Shown here in pieces: positions 56,705 to 64,000 of a stretch of DNA of 64,000 nt. The translations under genes were made by a program, and so were the position numbers. This stretch comes from RGIG5579 sp045543495 (GTDB lineage: Bacteria; Bacillota; Clostridia; Oscillospirales; SIG627), in NCBI GenBank assembly GCA_045543495.1, contig JAZQMO010000053.1:40077-104076 (forward strand). The letters are read 5' to 3'. Under the pieces are notes generated by a model, which saw nothing but the letters and a program-made list of their open reading frames with translations, was not told where the DNA came from and made no database searches. The first letter of the stretch is position 1; each line of letters starts with the position of its first letter.

Positions 56705-57427
56705 ATGTCCGGCCATTCTAAATGGAATAACATCAAACACAAAAAAGAAAAAACCGATGCTCAGCGTGCCAAGGTATTTACCAAGGTTGGCAAGGAAATT
56801 GCCATGGCGGTAAAGGCAGGCGGCGCTGATCCCAATTCCAACTCCAAGCTTCGTGACCTGATCGCCAAGGCAAAGAGTCTTAACGTTCCCAATGATAACA
56901 TTGACCGTGTCATCAAGAAAGCCGCTTCCTCGGATTCCGAAAACTACGAATCCATTATTTATGAGGGCTACGGTCCCAGCGGGATTGCGGTGATCGTGGA
57001 ATGTGCTACCGATAACAGAAACCGCACCGGTGCCGATCTTCGCCACTACTTTGATAAGTTCGGCGGAAATCTTGGTACAACGGGCTGCGTATCCTATCTG
57101 TTCAGTGATACCGGCATTGTTCTCGTATCTGCAGAGGGCGTAGATGAGGATGCCATTATGGAGGCCGCTCTGGAGGCAGGCGCAGATGATATCGCACTGG
57201 AGGATGATGCCTTTGAGGTGCTTACTCCCGTAAACGATGTGTACGCCGTCAAGGAAGCTTTGGAGGCGGCAGGCTATACCATCCTTTCCACGGAAGAAGC
57301 AAAGATCCCCTCCACCTACATCAATCTTTCCGATGAGGAATCGGTGATCAAAATGAATAAGCTCATTGATGCTTTGGATGATAATGAGGATGTGCAAAAC
57401 TACTGGCACAACTGGGAGAACGAATGA
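56705..57427 (+). CDS. YebC/PmpR family regulatory/translation factor
   Basis: 240 residues. The start MSGHSKWNNIKHKKEK, AVKAGGADPNSNSKLRDLIAKAK and YEGYGPSGIAVIVE are diagnostic. Family members were described as DNA-binding regulators, and YebC2 recently as a translation factor easing proline stalls. It overlaps the next gene by four bases. Confidence 0.95.
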   Translation: MSGHSKWNNIKHKKEKTDAQRAKVFTKVGKEIAMAVKAGGADPNSNSKLRDLIAKAKSLNVPNDNIDRVIKKAASSDSENYESIIYEGYGPSGIAVIVECATDNRNRTGADLRHYFDKFGGNLGTTGCVSYLFSDTGIVLVSAEGVDEDAIMEAALEAGADDIALEDDAFEVLTPVNDVYAVKEALEAAGYTILSTEEAKIPSTYINLSDEESVIKMNKLIDALDDNEDVQNYWHNWENE

Positions 57428-58191
57428 GAAAAGATCAGGATAAGAGATTGGATTCCCACTTTGCCGAAGGGGCCATTTCCATTCTGTCCGTGATCCGGAA
57501 TCAGTCCCGTCCCATCTATGGGATCTATATGCTTCCCGAAGCCAAAAAAGACGAAAAGAATATTCTTCGTCTTTTGACCTTGGCAAAGAAGCGTAATATA
57601 CCTGTGAAGATGGCAGATGAAGCGTTGTTTGAAAAGGTCACCACAGGCCATACCCACGGCGGCGTGATCGCCGAGGTGGGGGAGAGAGTGATGCTTTCTC
57701 CCGAGGAGGTTTTTGATCAAAGCTCAGGCTTTGTGTTTTTGATCTGCGGGATCGAAGATCCCTTTAATTTCGGTTGCGCCGTGCGTTCTCTTTATGCCGC
57801 AGGTGCAGACGGGATGATCCTCACCCCCCGCAACTGGCTCTCTGCCGCAGGCGTTACCATTCGCTCTTCTGCGGGAAATACCGAGGCGATCCCGTGTGCT
57901 GTATATGACGATGCGGCTCAGCTTTGCCGAATTGCCAAGGAAAGAGGCTTTCGCATCGTGTGCGCCTCGGAGAAGGATTCGGTGGATCTGTTTGAAGCCG
58001 ATCTTTCAAAGCCCCTGTTTTTGATTATTGGCGGCGAAAAGCGCGGCATTTCCAAGGATCTTCTGACCCGAGCAGACTTGAAGGTCCGTATTCCTTACGG
58101 CCGTAATTTCAAAGGCTCTCTGACCGCTTCTGCCGCTTCTGCCGTTTGCGCCTTTGAGGTACTTCGTCAGGCACAATCAAAGGAGAAATAA
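57424..58191 (+). CDS. SpoU (TrmH) family rRNA ribose methyltransferase, RlmB-like
   Basis: 255 residues. Knotted SPOUT motifs appear: DPFNFGCAVRSLYAAGADGMIL, LFLIIGGEKRGIS and VRIPYGRNFKGSLTASAASAV (normally IPM..v.SLNvs.Aa). An N-terminal substrate-binding domain is present (about 1-90). It probably methylates a 23S rRNA ribose. In motif 3 the usual Asn of SLNVS is Thr (SLTAS), a mild variation. Confidence 0.87.
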   Translation: MRKDQDKRLDSHFAEGAISILSVIRNQSRPIYGIYMLPEAKKDEKNILRLLTLAKKRNIPVKMADEALFEKVTTGHTHGGVIAEVGERVMLSPEEVFDQSSGFVFLICGIEDPFNFGCAVRSLYAAGADGMILTPRNWLSAAGVTIRSSAGNTEAIPCAVYDDAAQLCRIAKERGFRIVCASEKDSVDLFEADLSKPLFLIIGGEKRGISKDLLTRADLKVRIPYGRNFKGSLTASAASAVCAFEVLRQAQSKEK

Positions 58192-58853
58192 TGGAAAATA
58201 TCATTTCTTGGCTGTTGGAGTTTCTGTTAACCTTGCCTGTTATTTTGATCTCCTTGTCCGTTCACGAGCTGATGCACGGGTATGTGGCTTATCGCCTCGG
58301 TGATTCTACCGCCAAATATATGGGAAGACTCTCTTTGAACCCTCTTCACCATATTGATCCCATCGGCTTTATTGCTTTGGTGTTTTTCCACGTCGGGTGG
58401 GCAAAGCCTGTGGTTGTGGATGCAAGAAACTTTAAGAAACCGAAGCGTGATATGGCACTTTGTTCACTGGCAGGGCCCATCTCCAATTTTATTCTTGCGT
58501 TTCTTTCTTCGTTCCTTTATGTATTTTTGGGGCGGATCGGGATGAAATTCGGATTGTTCGGTGACGGAACGACTCCTTACTATTTCCTGTTTCAGATGGC
58601 AGGGCTGATGATCACCATCAACTTGGGGCTTGGCGTTTTCAACCTGATTCCCATTCCGCCGCTGGACGGATCTAAGGTGCTTTACGCTTTTTTGCCCTAC
58701 AAGATCATTTTCAAAATTGCACCCTATGAGAAGTATATTCAGCTTGTAATGCTGCTTCTTTTGTGGCTCGGTGCGCTTTCTCCCGTCATTGGCGGTGCTG
58801 TTTCATTTTTCTACCGTTTGTTTGTAAATTTGGCACAAGGAGTGATCCTCTAA
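58191..58853 (+). CDS. Site-2 protease family (M50) intramembrane metalloprotease
   Basis: 220 residues, five to six membrane helices. Zinc motif VHELMHG (residues 24-30) and the third ligand in NLIPIPPLDGSKV fit the compact YwhC/SpoIVFB-like group. It cuts membrane-bound substrates. Location before scpAB is the common Firmicutes arrangement. The start overlaps the preceding stop by one base. Confidence 0.93.
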   Translation: MENIISWLLEFLLTLPVILISLSVHELMHGYVAYRLGDSTAKYMGRLSLNPLHHIDPIGFIALVFFHVGWAKPVVVDARNFKKPKRDMALCSLAGPISNFILAFLSSFLYVFLGRIGMKFGLFGDGTTPYYFLFQMAGLMITINLGLGVFNLIPIPPLDGSKVLYAFLPYKIIFKIAPYEKYIQLVMLLLLWLGALSPVIGGAVSFFYRLFVNLAQGVIL

Positions 58854-59591
58854 ATGTCTGCAGAGCAGATCAATTTCAAACTTGAGATCTACGACGGTCC
58901 TCTGGACTTGCTCTTGACTCTGATCACCAAACAAAAAATCAATATATACGATATTCCCATTGCAAAAATTTTGGATCAGTATTTGGAATATATGGAATTG
59001 TGTCAGCTTTATAATGCCGATCTTTCCAGTGAATTCATTGTAATGGCTTGTGAGCTTTTATATATCAAATCCAAAATGCTGCTTCCCAATGAGGAAGATG
59101 AAGAAGATCCCAGAGAGGATCTGGTTCGTTCCCTGATTGAATATTCCGAGGTAAAAAAGGCCGCAGGTTTTCTTGCAGAACGAGAAAAGATCTATTATCA
59201 CCGTTATTACCCCACGCCTCAGGAGCCGATTGTGAAGGTGGAGGCGATCGAAACCGATCCCATGCTCCTTTGGGAAGCCTTTTCTCAAATGAGAACCACC
59301 CTTCGGGAGGAAAAGGAACGCAAGAAGAGAGAGGATGTGCAAAACATCTTCTCCGCCAAGGTGACTCCCGTGGAATCCAAGGTGGTGTTTGTCCTTCGCC
59401 GTATGGTAAAGGCCTTCCCCCGTGGAAACAGCGTCTCCTTTGCTTCCATGATTCGGGAGCAGGGAGATCGGAGCGACCGTGTAGCCACTTTCTTAGCAAT
59501 TTTGGAGCTGGTGCACAGTGGCAGAATTTCATTTGAACGAAAAGATGATGACTATATCATTCGTCTAAATTTAGAAAAGAAGGGAGCGTAA
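58854..59591 (+). CDS. scpA: Segregation and condensation protein A
   Basis: 245 residues, the kleisin subunit of the Smc complex. The N-terminal Smc-neck part NFKLEIYDGPLDLLLTLI and the C-terminal winged helix (VATFLAILELVHSGRISF) are clear. It starts directly after the protease stop. Confidence 0.96.
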   Translation: MSAEQINFKLEIYDGPLDLLLTLITKQKINIYDIPIAKILDQYLEYMELCQLYNADLSSEFIVMACELLYIKSKMLLPNEEDEEDPREDLVRSLIEYSEVKKAAGFLAEREKIYYHRYYPTPQEPIVKVEAIETDPMLLWEAFSQMRTTLREEKERKKREDVQNIFSAKVTPVESKVVFVLRRMVKAFPRGNSVSFASMIREQGDRSDRVATFLAILELVHSGRISFERKDDDYIIRLNLEKKGA

Positions 59592-59592
59592 T

Positions 59593-60168
59593 ATGGAATT
59601 TTCTTTAAAATATGTCAGCTATGAAGAGGGTTACCTGGTAAACGCTCTGGAAGCGGTTTTGTTTGCGGGTGGCGATAGTGTATCCTTTGAACGCCTTGCA
59701 CAGATTTTTGATATTACAAAGCTCGAGGTTGGCCTTGTGGTAGATGAACTGGAAAACCGCCTTGCTCAGAAAAACTCCTCCTTTCAGTTATGCAGAGTAG
59801 GGGATGCCGTTCAGCTTTGCACCAAAAGAGAGTATGCAGAGCCCGTGCAGAAGCTTCTTGAGATCAAGAGAACCGCTCCCATTTCCAAGGCCGCCTTGGA
59901 GGCTCTTTCCATTGTGGCATACAAGCAGCCTGTAACCAAGACCTATATTGAGCAGGTTCGCGGTGTGGACTGTACGGGTATTGTATCCACCCTGATTCAA
60001 AGAGAATTGATTGAGGAATGTGGGCGCTTGGATGCTCCCGGTCGCCCGATCCTGTATCAAACCACGCCAAACTTTCTTCGTTGCTTTGGCTTGGAAAGTC
60101 TTGAGGATCTTCCCGGCGAAAACTCGGTACAGCTTGATTTGGACTCCGCTGCCGAGTCAGAATCATAA
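59593..60168 (+). CDS. scpB: Segregation and condensation protein B
   Basis: 191 residues with two winged helices. NALEAVLFAGGDSVSFERLAQIF and ALEALSIVAYKQPVTKTYIEQVRGVDC are diagnostic. It dimerises and clamps ScpA in the condensin-like complex. One base from scpA. Confidence 0.96.
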   Translation: MEFSLKYVSYEEGYLVNALEAVLFAGGDSVSFERLAQIFDITKLEVGLVVDELENRLAQKNSSFQLCRVGDAVQLCTKREYAEPVQKLLEIKRTAPISKAALEALSIVAYKQPVTKTYIEQVRGVDCTGIVSTLIQRELIEECGRLDAPGRPILYQTTPNFLRCFGLESLEDLPGENSVQLDLDSAAESES

Positions 60169-60794
60169 TGATTTTTCTATATGTGTTCTTGGGCTTTGCA
60201 CTGCTTCTCCTGTTTCTGCTCTATCTGAATGTTCACCTGATCTTCGTTTATCGGGAAAAGGCAACGGTTACCCTTCGCATTTTATTTTTCAGAACGGATG
60301 CAGTAAAGCTTGTGCAAAAATATCTTGAGAAGAAAAAGAATGTTCAGCCCAAAATGGTGGAAAAATCAAAATCCACCAAAGCACCCTCGGGTGGGGTTGA
60401 CCTGTTGGGATTTGCAGAGTTTTTGGCTCATATTGCAACGGTGATCCGTCTTGCGATCAAGGAGCATTTGGAAAAAATGCGAATTGATCTGAAGGAATTA
60501 AATGTTACCGTGGCAACACAGGATGCCGCTCAAACCGCTCTCCTTTACGGCGGCGCGATCCAAGGTGCCAATGCCTTGTGCGCACTGCTCTGCCATTTTT
60601 CCAATTTTAAGTGTAATAACAAGAAGCTTGTTATTGCCCCCGATTTTGCTTCGGATAAATCAGAATTTTCCATCCATTTGGTTTTGACCTCAAAACCCAT
60701 TCATTTGATCGGTGTTTTTCTCCGTTCTTATTTTAGATTTTTTGAAGGAAAGGATAATCAAAATGCACGAAATTCCGTTAAAACAAGTCATTGA
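60168..60794 (+). CDS. DUF2953 family membrane-associated protein
   Basis: 208 residues. One N-terminal membrane helix (3-22), a basic region, then LNVTVATQDAAQTALLYGGAIQGANALCALL, the DUF2953 core. The family is found in spore formers next to gerW (ytfI-ytfJ in Bacillus), as here. The start overlaps the scpB stop (TAATG). Confidence 0.88.
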   Translation: MIFLYVFLGFALLLLFLLYLNVHLIFVYREKATVTLRILFFRTDAVKLVQKYLEKKKNVQPKMVEKSKSTKAPSGGVDLLGFAEFLAHIATVIRLAIKEHLEKMRIDLKELNVTVATQDAAQTALLYGGAIQGANALCALLCHFSNFKCNNKKLVIAPDFASDKSEFSIHLVLTSKPIHLIGVFLRSYFRFFEGKDNQNARNSVKTSH

Positions 60795-61230
60795 TGCCTC
60801 CCTGGAAAATATTAAAAAGGTGTTGGATGCAGATGCCGTTGTGGGCACACCCATCACCCTCCCCGGTGATGTCACCATCATTCCCATCTCCAAGGTCAGC
60901 TGCGGCTTTACCTCGGGTGGTGTTGATTTTGACAGCAAGGCCAATCCCCGCCGTGAAATGCCTCATTTCGGAGGCGGTAACGGTGCCGGAATGTCCGTGA
61001 CCCCTCTTACCTTTCTGATTATTTCAAAGGGCGAGGTAAGACTGATGAATGTAAACGGTACCAATGCTTCCTCTGAGAGCGCACTGGTCAATACCATTTC
61101 GGATTTTGTCGATAAATCTCCCGCTATCATTGAAAAGATCAAATCTTACTTTGTGAAAGCAAGAAAAGAAGAAAATGCAGAGACCGCCGAAGAGGCCGTT
61201 GCCTCTGTGGAGAATGATCCGAAGGCTTGA
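60763..61230 (+). CDS. GerW/YtfJ family sporulation protein
   Basis: 155 residues. TPITLPGDVTIIPISKVSCGFTSGG and the Gly-rich GGGNGAGMSVTPLTFLII are family hallmarks. In Bacillus it is needed for spore germination. Together with DUF2953 it suggests spore-forming ancestry. The start ATG at 60763 overlaps the DUF2953 gene by 32 bases, with GGAAAGGA ahead of it. Confidence 0.93.
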   Translation: MHEIPLKQVIDASLENIKKVLDADAVVGTPITLPGDVTIIPISKVSCGFTSGGVDFDSKANPRREMPHFGGGNGAGMSVTPLTFLIISKGEVRLMNVNGTNASSESALVNTISDFVDKSPAIIEKIKSYFVKARKEENAETAEEAVASVENDPKA

Positions 61231-61290
61231 GTAGAATGGTTTTCTGTTTGCAGCCATATAATAGAGTAAAAATTGCAAATAGGAGACACT

Positions 61291-62439
61291 ATGAAACCGT
61301 TCCGAATCATTTCTTTGCTTCTCGCAGCAGCTCTTTTTCTTACCGGCTCTGTTTTTGCATCTTCCCTTGATCTGCCGTCTGCCCAGGTGTCGTACACCTG
61401 CTCGGCAGAAAGCTATTGCTTAATGGATGCGGATACAGGAGAGCTTTTGTCCTCACGAAATCCTGACCTCCCCATGCCCATGGCAAGCACGACCAAGATC
61501 ATGACCTGCCTTGTGGCACTGGAAAACGGCGTAATCAACGATACCGTTACGATTGATCAAGAGTCCGTTGGGGTAGAGGGATCCTCCGTCTATTTGGTGC
61601 AAGGAGAAACGCTGACGCTTTCCGATCTTCTTTATGCCTTGATGCTGGAAAGTGCAAACGATGCAGCCGTTGCCATTGCAAAGCATATAGCAGGCTCGGT
61701 GGAGGATTTTGCAGAGCAAATGAATTCTCTTGCGCAAGCCATTGGAATGAATCAGAGTCACTTTGTCAATCCTCACGGGCTTCAGGCAGAAGGACACCAT
61801 TCCACCGCAAGGGATCTGTGTCTCTTAATGCGCTATGCTATGAATAATACGGCTTTTGCCGAAATTGTGGCAACAAGGACTAAAATCATTCCCGCTCCGG
61901 AAGGCAAAAACCGCTTTTTGTCTAACCATAATAAGCTGCTTCGTCTCTATGATGATTGTGTGGGAGGGAAAACAGGCTTTACCAAAACAGCGGGCAGATG
62001 CCTTGTGACCGCCGCCCGGCGGGATGGGAAGCGATTGATCTGCGCCACACTCGGCGCCCCCGATGATTGGAATGATCACTCTTCACTGTTTGATTTTGGC
62101 TTTGCCTTATATGAAACGGTATCCTTTCCAAAAGAGGGTAGTATTTCGCTTTCGATCCCTGTTGTCTCGGGAATGGAAAGCGAGGTAAAGGTCTCAAATC
62201 AAGACTTGTTCTCCTTTTCCGTAAGAGCGCAGGACCGTGTTGAAACGGTCATTGAGGCACCGAAGTTTATGTATGCTCCCGTTAGCGAGGGGGATGTTGT
62301 GGGACAGGCCGTGTTTTTATTAAACGGGAAAGAGATCGGCAGAGTAGATCTGTTTGCGGAAAATTCAGTCAATCAAACGGAGGCCAAGCTTGGCTTCTGG
62401 CAAAAAATATGGAAAACGATTGTATCGTGGTTTAGGTAA
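61291..62439 (+). CDS. D-alanyl-D-alanine carboxypeptidase (PBP5/DacF type)
   Basis: 382 residues. A signal peptide of about 25 residues is followed by the S11 peptidase motifs: MASTTKIM (SxxK), LESANDAA (SxN) and GGKTGFT (KTG). The C-terminal DacA-type beta domain ends in an amphipathic helix (KIWKTIVSWFR) for membrane contact. It trims peptidoglycan side chains. TAGGAG precedes ATG 61291. Confidence 0.95.
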   Translation: MKPFRIISLLLAAALFLTGSVFASSLDLPSAQVSYTCSAESYCLMDADTGELLSSRNPDLPMPMASTTKIMTCLVALENGVINDTVTIDQESVGVEGSSVYLVQGETLTLSDLLYALMLESANDAAVAIAKHIAGSVEDFAEQMNSLAQAIGMNQSHFVNPHGLQAEGHHSTARDLCLLMRYAMNNTAFAEIVATRTKIIPAPEGKNRFLSNHNKLLRLYDDCVGGKTGFTKTAGRCLVTAARRDGKRLICATLGAPDDWNDHSSLFDFGFALYETVSFPKEGSISLSIPVVSGMESEVKVSNQDLFSFSVRAQDRVETVIEAPKFMYAPVSEGDVVGQAVFLLNGKEIGRVDLFAENSVNQTEAKLGFWQKIWKTIVSWFR

Positions 62440-63159
62440 ATGGAAGAAATCAGAATTCAAAAATATATAGCGGATTGCGGTGTTATGAGCCGCCGTCACG
62501 CTGAAGCAGAAATTGAAAAAGGAAACGTTCTCGTCAACGGTCACCGTGCCCTGATCGGTCAAAAGATCCGCCCCGGCAAGGATCTTGTGATGGTTGACGG
62601 CAAGCGGGTTGAGCCTGAGGGAAGAAAGCTTTATCTGAAGCTGAATAAGCCCCGTGGCTATGTCTCGACCATGTCCGACGAAAAAGGCCGCAAGTGTGTG
62701 GCAGACCTTGTTTCGGATATTCCCGAGCGAGTGTATCCCATCGGCCGCTTGGATCTGGATTCCGAGGGACTTTTGCTTATGACCAATGACGGCGCCTTGG
62801 CCAATGCTCTGATGCACCCGAAAACCGAAATTGAGAAGGTCTATGTGGTCAAGGTTCGCTCCGTTCCCACGGATGATCAGCTCAGGCTTTTGAATCAAAG
62901 CATGGAGCTTGACGGCTATACCATCAAGCCTTGCCGTGTCAGCATTCCCGATCCTATGATCCCCACCAAATTGCGTTTTGTCCTGAAAGAGGGGAGAAAC
63001 CGTCAGATCCGTAAGATGTGTGAGAAGGTGGGACTTGAGGTTTCTCGTCTGAAGCGCATCAGCGAAGGAGAGATTCGTTTGGGTTCTCTTCGCTCGGGAA
63101 CTTGGGAAGAATTGGAAGGAAAGGAATTGAGTGCCCTTTTGGCACTGTATAAAAAATGA
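62440..63159 (+). CDS. 23S rRNA pseudouridine synthase RluB-like
   Basis: 239 residues. An S4 RNA-binding domain (IRIQKYIADCGVMSRRHAEAEI) leads into the RsuA/RluB catalytic domain, with catalytic Asp in GRLDLDSEGLLLMTND. KPRGYVSTMSDEKGR and REGRNRQIRKM are typical. It starts directly after the carboxypeptidase stop. Confidence 0.94.
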   Translation: MEEIRIQKYIADCGVMSRRHAEAEIEKGNVLVNGHRALIGQKIRPGKDLVMVDGKRVEPEGRKLYLKLNKPRGYVSTMSDEKGRKCVADLVSDIPERVYPIGRLDLDSEGLLLMTNDGALANALMHPKTEIEKVYVVKVRSVPTDDQLRLLNQSMELDGYTIKPCRVSIPDPMIPTKLRFVLKEGRNRQIRKMCEKVGLEVSRLKRISEGEIRLGSLRSGTWEELEGKELSALLALYKK

Positions 63160-63536
63160 TCGGAATTGCACCCTTTGAGTCAGAATTGGAGCAGAGAGAA
63201 TATTGTGCTCTTGCCGCTTGTGAGTTTGAAGAAGGCTCCATCGGAATCAAGATCTTTTCCGAGGAGGAAAGGCTTGGTCTTGTTCAAATTCACTTTGTCG
63301 GTTCTGCGGCATATATCTTGACAATGCGCTCCATTGATGATATGATCACAGCACAGTCTCTCGGCAGCGTTTTAACAGGCGTTTTGGAGTTTTTGAAAAA
63401 ACTGGATCTTACCTCTGTTGTTTTTCCCGTTCAAAACGAATTGGACCGTGAGATCTGCGAAGCGGCTGGGTTTGACCGTGTCAGTGATACCCTTTTCGTA
63501 TTTGATTTTCCCGAAGAAAATAATATGGGGACGTAA
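63156..63536 (+). CDS. Uncharacterised small protein, possibly GNAT-like fold
   Basis: 126 residues. The alternating strands and helices, together with the ending LDREICEAAGFDRVSDTLFVFDF, recall the last part of a GNAT acetyltransferase, but no acetyl-CoA loop is seen. The gene overlaps rluB by four bases (ATGA). Its last three codons and stop (TAA 63534-63536) lie inside the 5' end of tmRNA. Function unknown. Confidence 0.7.
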   Translation: MIGIAPFESELEQREYCALAACEFEEGSIGIKIFSEEERLGLVQIHFVGSAAYILTMRSIDDMITAQSLGSVLTGVLEFLKKLDLTSVVFPVQNELDREICEAAGFDRVSDTLFVFDFPEENNMGT

Positions 63537-63874
63537 TGGTTTCGACGGGGTTTGTAAAGCAGCATAAGCGAGTAGAGTCGCAGAACTCTTCAAAACTGCA
63601 AATTTTAAAATTAAACGCTAACAATAGAGTAGCTCTCGCTGCCTAATTAGGCGGCCATCCAACCGAGAAGGACCGCGAGCTCGGAGCGGGTGTCACACAA
63701 GCGGTGAACGTGTATTTGGTTAAGCTTAGCGCCATTTCATGAACTTATGAAGCTACTTCTGCCTGAGCCTGTCGGACGGCGCAGGTAGATGGGAATCCAA
63801 AAGACCGACTGTACTCGAAGAAAGTGCTGTGGCTCGGATTTCGGACAGGGGTTCGATTCCCCTCGTCTCCACCA
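63527..63874 (+). ncRNA. ssrA: Transfer-messenger RNA
   Basis: The 5' end GGGGACGTAATGG and the 3' end TTCGATTCCCCTCGTCTCCACCA form the tRNA-Ala-like part: GGGGACG pairs with CGTCTCC with one G-U, and the CCA is encoded. The tag reading frame is at 63617-63646 and reads ANNRVALAA then stop. The 3' half has the T-arm GGTTCGATTCC. It rescues stalled ribosomes with SmpB. A perfect terminator follows. Confidence 0.97.
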
Positions 63875-63920
63875 ACAAAAACAGAACATTTGTCTACCGA
63901 CAAATGTTCTGTTTTTGTTT
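63875..63920 (+). terminator. Terminator of ssrA
   Basis: An almost perfect 20-base stem, with ACAGAACATTTGTC pairing with GACAAATGTTCTGT, loop TACC and T-rich end. Confidence 0.95.
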
Positions 63921-63922
63921 AT

Positions 63923-64000
63923 CCAAGCCGCAGGCTTGGCATATCATCGCCGCACAACGTGCGGTGTATATCATCAGCCCCTTTGGGGCTGTATCTCATC
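63923..64000. repeat. Array of different hairpins joined by a conserved TATATCATC-type spacer
   Basis: Three perfect short hairpins follow each other: CCAAGCC/GGCTTGG (63923-63939), CCGCAC/GTGCGG (63950-63964) and AGCCCC/GGGGCT (63976-63990). Stem sequences differ, but the spacers agree: CATATCATC, TATATCATC and TATCTCATC. The period is about 26 bases, and the array runs off the window edge. Confidence 0.8.

Noticed and set aside
63923..64000. CRISPR array
   Set aside because: The palindromic units differ from each other, while the short linkers are the constant part, and the period of about 26 bases is too short for repeat plus spacer.

Overview
The window looks like chromosome of an anaerobic, low-to-mid GC Gram-positive bacterium of the class Clostridia, probably a gut Oscillospiraceae or Christensenellales-type lineage. 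This placement is an inference from gene content, not from a marker comparison. Supporting signs are an oxygen-sensitive pyruvate formate-lyase with its activase under a ZTP (pfl-motif) riboswitch, Feo iron uptake with the Cys-rich FeoB partner, an ECF AAT transporter module, class II aldolase, a GerW/YtfJ-type sporulation gene, DUF3048 and DUF5711 proteins, AGGAGG ribosome binding sites with frequent TTG/GTG starts, and TTGACA-N17-TATAAT promoters. No rRNA or tRNA gene was found. The single stable RNA is tmRNA.

Layout. 1-8.4 kb: the end of an rRNA methyltransferase, an ABC exporter, a purine-type phosphoribosyltransferase, a hemolysin III protein, an amino-sugar operon (ROK kinase and nagA) facing an AraC regulator, and a cysteine synthase. 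8.5-11.6 kb: ZTP riboswitch, pflB and pflA. 12.4-15.6 kb: a VTC/DUF4956/DUF4353 surface or polyphosphate cluster. 15.7-21.4 kb: organic-acid genes (CoA-transferase, CitMHS carrier, LysR regulator, MatC-like carrier), mixed with two gene remnants (a TetR regulator lacking its HTH and a decayed pectate-lyase-like gene). 21.5-32.7 kb: murI, an XRE membrane regulator, a PAP2 protein, a GDPD-like protein with degraded metal ligands, an AT-rich DUF4304 gene between imperfect direct repeats, a GMP synthase without its glutaminase domain, the feo operon, and an AT-rich HTH regulator/HExxH lipoprotein pair. 32.8-36.0 kb: class II aldolase, GDPD and an MFS carrier.

36.2-51.8 kb is one nearly gap-free plus-strand series: ruvCAB, an RlmI/K-like methyltransferase, ecfA1-ecfA2-ecfT, truA, a DUF5711 protein, cvpA, pgsA, a Clp ATPase whose N-terminal domain is a zinc finger, an 880-residue P-type-ATPase-like protein that has lost all the catalytic motifs, a DUF1858 protein, trmK and a NIF3 protein. 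51.9-64 kb carries an orphan peptide-binding lipoprotein, a DUF3048 lipoprotein, argS, yebC, a SpoU methyltransferase, a site-2 protease, scpAB, DUF2953, gerW, a D,D-carboxypeptidase, rluB, a small gene whose stop codon lies inside tmRNA, ssrA itself, its terminator, and the start of a hairpin array.

The most unusual items are the degenerate P-type ATPase translationally coupled to the zinc-finger Clp ATPase, the HTH/TPR regulator coupled to a secreted HExxH lipoprotein, the glutaminase-less GMP synthase, the DUF4304 cassette with its repeats, and the hairpin array after tmRNA. All functions are assigned from sequence patterns only. No database search was run.
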